Assembly (NCBI GenBank): GCA_040357565.1
Contig: JBDODJ010000167.1
Length of the DNA: 23,794 bases
Source of the DNA: Cercozoa sp. M6MM
Lineage: Eukaryota > Endomyxa: Ascetosporea
Direction: 5' to 3' (one strand)
Both the position numbers and the translations under genes were made by a program. Positions 20,108-23,794 of this stretch are shown here, in pieces (the stretch's first letter is position 1; the number at the start of each line of letters is the position of its first letter). A model generated the notes under the pieces. It saw only the letters and a program-made list of their open reading frames with translations. It ran no database searches and was not told the DNA's origin.

Positions 20108-21465
20108 CTAGTACATAAACAGTGGGTGGCGCGTCATTACTTCCGGGAAGAAGGGGTGTCGACGCGCGCGCATTCTCTGCTGACGGCGGAACGGCACAAT
20201 GACGCTCAGCACCTGCGAGGTATCGTCGTACTGAGTGCGTGCTTGCTCGAGGTCACAGTGGGGCGGCAGTTCCACGAGTCGGCGCCATCCAGGGGCGTCA
20301 AGCACGAGGCCTCGCGGGTGTGCTGATAACTCGAGCTGCGACAGGAAGGCTCGCGAACCTTGTGTGTGCACCACGACGCCGTCGGCGAGTTTTTCGAGCT
20401 GCACACGCGGCTGCTGTCGCCGCTGCTGTCGCTGTCGCTGCTGCTGTTGGTTCTGCTGTCGCTGCGTGCGACGTTGCTCAGCCTGCTTTCGTCGCAACTC
20501 CGCCTCGGCCAGTCGCTGTGCTTCCAGTCGCTTGGCCTCCAGTCGCTTGGCTTCCAGTCGCTTGGCTTCCAGCTCGCGCTGACGCTGCTGCTCGGCCTCG
20601 ATGGCGCGCAGTCGCTGCAGTTCGAGCTGACGCTGTCGCTGCTGCTGCTGTTCGAGTTGGCGCTGCTGTTCGAGTTGGCGCTGCTGGTAGCGCTGCTGTT
20701 CGAGCTGGCGCTGTCGGAGCAAAACCTGGCGCTGCTTGCGCTGCTGCTCGACTCGCTCGAGTTGCCGACGACGCTGCTCTTCGAGTTGGCGCTGCTGTCG
20801 GAGCTTGGCTTCTTCGCGGCGCTGCTGCTCGAGTTCGCGTTGTTTCTGCTCAAGTTCGCGTTGCTTTTGCTCGAGTTGGCGCTGTTTCTGCTTGAGTTCG
20901 CGCTTGCGCTTTTCGACCTCGAATCGCTTGGCGGCGGATCGCTTTTTCTGCTTGGACTCTTCTAGCTTCCTGCGAGCAGCACAAGCAACATGTCAAAATA
21001 CTGCAGATATACTTAAACGTCAGGAGGGTACCTCATAAATTCAGCTGGGTCCTCAGAGATTGGCAGAAACAGAACGTTTGAATTTGGCAGCGTCTTTTTC
21101 TCAAAGTGCGCCGGCTTGGAGCCCTGCAGAACAAAGGAGTGATAATGAGACAACATGGACGACAGTTAGGACAAAGGTAATACCTTGGCAGGAATGAATT
21201 CGTAGCTTTCGGGGTGCAAGCGAGCCTGTCGCGCAGCTTCCGAGCGGATCTCGCGCTCAGTGACGTCCTGAAGTAAAAACACGAAAATCACACACTGAAC
21301 AAAATGGGACTACGTGGTCTGTGGTACCTTGATGACCACCTTTGGCATGGGCTGCTCACGTCGGCGTGGAATCTCGTTTTGGGCTTGCAGTCGCATCATG
21401 AGTTCTTCGCGTTGCTCAATTGGGAGGGAGTCGATAAGTTCTTCGACGCAGTCGACACTCACCAT
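20108..21465 (-). CDS. Unrecognised Q/R/E-rich coiled-coil protein (4 exons, about 391 aa)
   Basis: I do not recognise this protein. Minus-strand exons: 21465-21328, 21267-21184, 21123-21032, 20969-20108, all phase-consistent. The N-terminus has a short helical motif (VEELIDSLPIEQREELMMRL), followed by a conserved-looking segment (LHPESYEFIPAK, ILPNSNV-like LPNSNVLFLPISEDP). Residues of about 105-285 form an extended charged coiled coil of Q, R, E and L with short internal repeats. The last 90 or so residues (GVVVHTQGS... GLVLDAPGWRRLVELPP... TSQVLSVIVPF) alternate hydrophobic strands in a way that resembles a CS/HSP20-like beta sandwich; that is inference. The ATG at 21465 sits in a GTGAGT context, so an upstream exon and an alternative start are possible. 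Confidence 0.7.
20500..20735 (-). repeat. Coding repeats in the coiled coil (EAKRL and RQLEQQ units)
   Basis: Three near-identical 15-nt units encode tandem EAKRL at about 20522-20575. Degenerate RQLEQQ units follow towards the N-terminus. Repeat expansion within the coiled coil is the simplest reading. The opposite strand gives long Leu/Cys/Ala-rich open frames that are artefacts of this composition. Confidence 0.75.
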
Positions 21466-21850
21466 CGGAAAAGTGTCTTTGTGATTGTTGCTGGAGTGCT
21501 AAAACGCTTAGTCAAGCGCACAGGTCAGAAGTCTTTTCAAAAAATGTGTGAAACAAACAAGCTGTGATGTGGGACGTTCCCCAGAACACCGAAGCTTCCG
21601 CTTCGTTTGGATTGAAACCGAACTTTCATTTTCTGGGCATCCGAAGCTTCCAACCAAGGTAGAGGTTCTGACGCATGCCCTTACACAGCTGACGGTAGTA
21701 GGTCACGATCGAACACATGCACATGACGCGATCATGCACCTGGAGAATTAGTTTAAAGTTTGCTGCCGGAGCGCCGACTACCGAAACACGCCCCAACCGA
21801 CGCCCACCAAGGGACTAAGTGTTGCTGCCGGTGGTCTAGACACAGTCACA
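21466..21850. promoter_or_regulatory. Divergent intergenic region, coiled-coil gene / Sm-F gene
   Basis: A 385-bp head-to-head gap, less GC-rich than the exons. No exon is recognised, though an additional 5' exon of the coiled-coil gene could hide here because its start is uncertain. Expected to hold both promoters and 5' UTRs. Confidence 0.45.
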
Positions 21851-22382
21851 ATGAACGTAAGCTCTGCTCTTTGGGACGCGAGGCTGTTTTGTTTTTGTTC
21901 TTTTTGGTTTTTTCTAGGTTACAATATTCGTCTTTTTCACACGGATTTTCCTGCTTTGGTAGTTCACGAACCCGAAGCCGTTCCTCAAGGAGCTGATCGA
22001 CAAGCCCGTGATCGTTAAGCTTAAGTGGGGCACCGAGTACCGCGGCTTCCTGTCGTCCACGGATGCCTACATGGTATCTATCACCTTCCCTTTGACTTCT
22101 TTACTGCTGCTCATTACGTGCGTGTGTAATATGTTCCGTAGAACGTGCAGATGAAGGAGTCAGAGGAGTGGCAGGGCGGAAACTTTGCTGGTGCTCTCGG
22201 TGACATCGTCATTCGGTATCAGCTTGCTTTTTTTTTCTGTGTACTTACGCGTTCTATCTATCATGTTGTGCGATTCCGTGCTGCACAGGTGCAACAACAT
22301 CCTGTACATCCGGCCTGTTCCGGTGGATCAGCTTGCCGGTCAGAAGAAGGAGGGCAGCGAAGAAGAAGAGATGCAAGACTAA
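21851..22382 (+). CDS. SNRPF: Small nuclear ribonucleoprotein Sm-F (4 exons, 94 aa)
   Basis: Subunit of the heptameric Sm ring on U1, U2, U4 and U5 snRNAs, so part of the spliceosome this intron-rich genome depends on. Exons: 21851-21856 (only ATG AAC), 21963-22073, 22142-22215, 22289-22382, all in phase. The protein begins [20 protein letters not shown]. It carries the Sm1 motif ([20 protein letters not shown]) and the Sm2 motif ([16 protein letters not shown]), with the Sm-F hallmarks NPKPFL and CNNxLYIR, and an acidic tail (EEEEMQD). Length matches human SNRPF (86 aa). Upstream of the ATG lies only the divergent promoter region. Very secure. Confidence 0.97.
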
Positions 22383-22404
22383 GCGAGTTAGTTAGTTAGT
22401 TTAG
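22383..22404 (+). repeat. Short GTTA tetranucleotide repeat after the Sm-F stop
   Basis: About four AGTT/GTTA units directly follow the stop codon, in the presumed 3' UTR. Confidence 0.6.
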
Positions 22405-23757
22405 TCTTCTAAGAACGTTGAAGTTTGGCGACACGAAGCCGTCAAACGTGCGTCATTGGGGTGCGATGTCGTAGCGTAGGTAAATTGTCAGTTGAGTTAC
22501 CAGCCTAGTTGTTGCGGAAACAACACCGCAAGAACAAGCACGAATATGCACCTCCACAGCGCGTGAACAAGACCCGCCTATGCGTACAGGGAAACTCGCT
22601 AGCGAATACTGTAACTTCTTCGGTAAGCTGAAAAAAAAACCGTACTGCCAGGATGTAGCAACTGGTTTTTTCGGTGCACTTCTTGCAGTTTTGCTCAGTC
22701 GGGCGGGATCCTTCAACTGCATTAGTAGACCTGCTCTGTTCGTTCATCATGAAACCACAGCTACAAGGATAATCCCTGATACGCCGAGAAACATGGCCTC
22801 GAAGAAGAATACTCTGCCTAAATTTGCATTGCATTTACAAATGTATCGAGACTGCGTGACATAAAAGCTTGTTCACAGTATGCCTTCAACAAAATCTAAA
22901 TGTATGATACCAGAGTGTCGGACATTGCACGAACATCAGCAGGAAAAGAATCTCCAAGTGCCGTTGCTGCATTAGGGACACGACGAGCAAGTAAAGGACA
23001 ACAAAGAAGTTCATGATGACGGATGACAGGCTCGTCGTCCATGTCCCACTCACACAATGCGAGCTTCCTGTGTATATCACCGGGTTGTAATGCAGTACTC
23101 AACATACTCCAGTGTCTGGCGTAGTGAAAAGGCACCCAAGCAATCCACAGGATGCGAAAACCCGATGTCAAAGAAGACGCGCAGATATATGCAAACAAGG
23201 CCCGAGAGGGATGCGATAGCCCTCCACCATGCTAAGGATTTCGCACACGGAAGTTCAGGAGTTTCGAGTGAGTATCCTACAGTCTTACGGCTATCATTGT
23301 CGAAACTCAAACTTGGATGGAACAGAACTGTGCACACTGATGCGAAGCCAACAAGTTCTCCTGAGTTGGGAATGCGATATCAATGTGATGTTAATTTATA
23401 GGGATAGATTGAAATACCCACGTAGTTGAGCAACTGCCAGTACGATCTCCGGCGATAGTTTGTATCCGTGAACACTCCAGTCAGTACAAAAATACTTAGG
23501 TACTCCACTGCGTGCATGAGCAACTTGGCCTGCTTTTTTACAACATCGGTTGAGGGTGGGAGATTCGACCTTCAGCCCGGCAATAACATAATATCTTCTG
23601 CAATACTATATTTTAAATCCAGTTTACGGCTCCGAGTACGACTCCAATGCTCACACGAGCAACGAACTGGCTGTCTTGCGTCACACACAGTTCAATGTAG
23701 TTTCTGCTGCAACCGTATTTCCTGGGATCCTGGCCTCAGTAAGTTTCATTCCAATTT

Positions 23758-23758
<1 letters not shown>
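22405..23758. other. Gene-poor 1.35-kb right flank
   Basis: I see no exon of a recognisable family here. The sequence is less GC-rich than the genic part and lacks the short-exon, pyrimidine-tract rhythm of the rest. The longest open frames are on the minus strand (22896-23198, 100 codons ending SDTLVSYI, and the overlapping 23077-23337). They show no recognisable motif. They could be chance, a decayed mobile element, or exons of a minus-strand gene that would continue the strand alternation. Confidence 0.4.

Positions 23759-23794
<36 letters not shown>
23759..23794. repeat. (AC)n microsatellite at the right edge
   Basis: An uninterrupted AC dinucleotide run of about 18 units reaching the window end. 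Confidence 0.97.

Noticed and set aside
20239..20965. Long plus-strand open frames rich in Leu, Ala, Cys and Ser
   Set aside because: They are mirror translations of the Q/R/E repeats of the minus-strand coiled-coil gene, which has phase-consistent upstream exons.
1..23794. tRNA, rRNA or snRNA genes
   Set aside because: I saw no tRNA-like box A/box B pair with a cloverleaf, and no rRNA or snRNA core motif, on either strand. This was a visual check only.

Overview
The window looks like nuclear DNA of a compact, very intron-rich eukaryote, probably a unicellular protist. Nearly every gene is cut by GT-AG introns of about 50-250 nt. TAA, TAG and TGA all serve as stops (standard code), exons are GC-rich at third positions, and the genes are typical eukaryotic ones: Sm-F, SYS1, carboxypeptidase Q, mitochondrial Obg, a PPR protein, an EF-hand sensor and an RGS protein. 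I cannot name the species. Both ends lie in (AC)n microsatellites, so this may be a whole contig broken at simple repeats.

Layout: nine gene models on strictly alternating strands. (1) + 338-4838, F-BAR-like plus RGS protein, 26 exons. (2) - 5137-5772, myristoylatable EF-hand protein, 2 exons. (3) + 6100-8572, carboxypeptidase Q-like M28 peptidase, 17 exons. (4) - 8631-9511, SYS1 Golgi membrane protein, 3 exons. (5) + 9701-14685, large PPR-type, probably mitochondrial protein, 29 exons. (6) - 14862-16502, three-RRM protein, 8 exons. (7) + 16686-19926, Obg-family GTPase whose frame runs into a long unrecognised C-terminal half that may be a separate gene. (8) - 20108-21465, unrecognised Q/R/E coiled-coil protein with a possible CS/HSP20-like C-terminus, 4 exons. 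(9) + 21851-22382, Sm-F, 4 exons. A possible first exon of a further minus gene lies at 50-105. Divergent pairs share gaps of about 170-385 bp, probably bidirectional promoters. Convergent pairs are separated by about 58-300 bp, so their 3' UTRs probably overlap. The last 1.4 kb holds no recognisable gene.

The genes do not form a pathway. They cover membrane/G-protein signalling (1, 2), secretory or lysosomal peptidase and Golgi function (3, 4), organelle gene expression and ribosome assembly (5, 7), and RNA binding and splicing (6, 9). The points of most interest are the F-BAR/RGS combination with an RGS domain split by an insert, the acidic insert and C-terminal extension of the Obg protein, patchy TTTACCCC-rich introns, start codons in 6- and 9-nt coding exons, and the perfect strand alternation. 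Exon boundaries were worked out by hand from reading frame, phase and protein family; no alignment was run.
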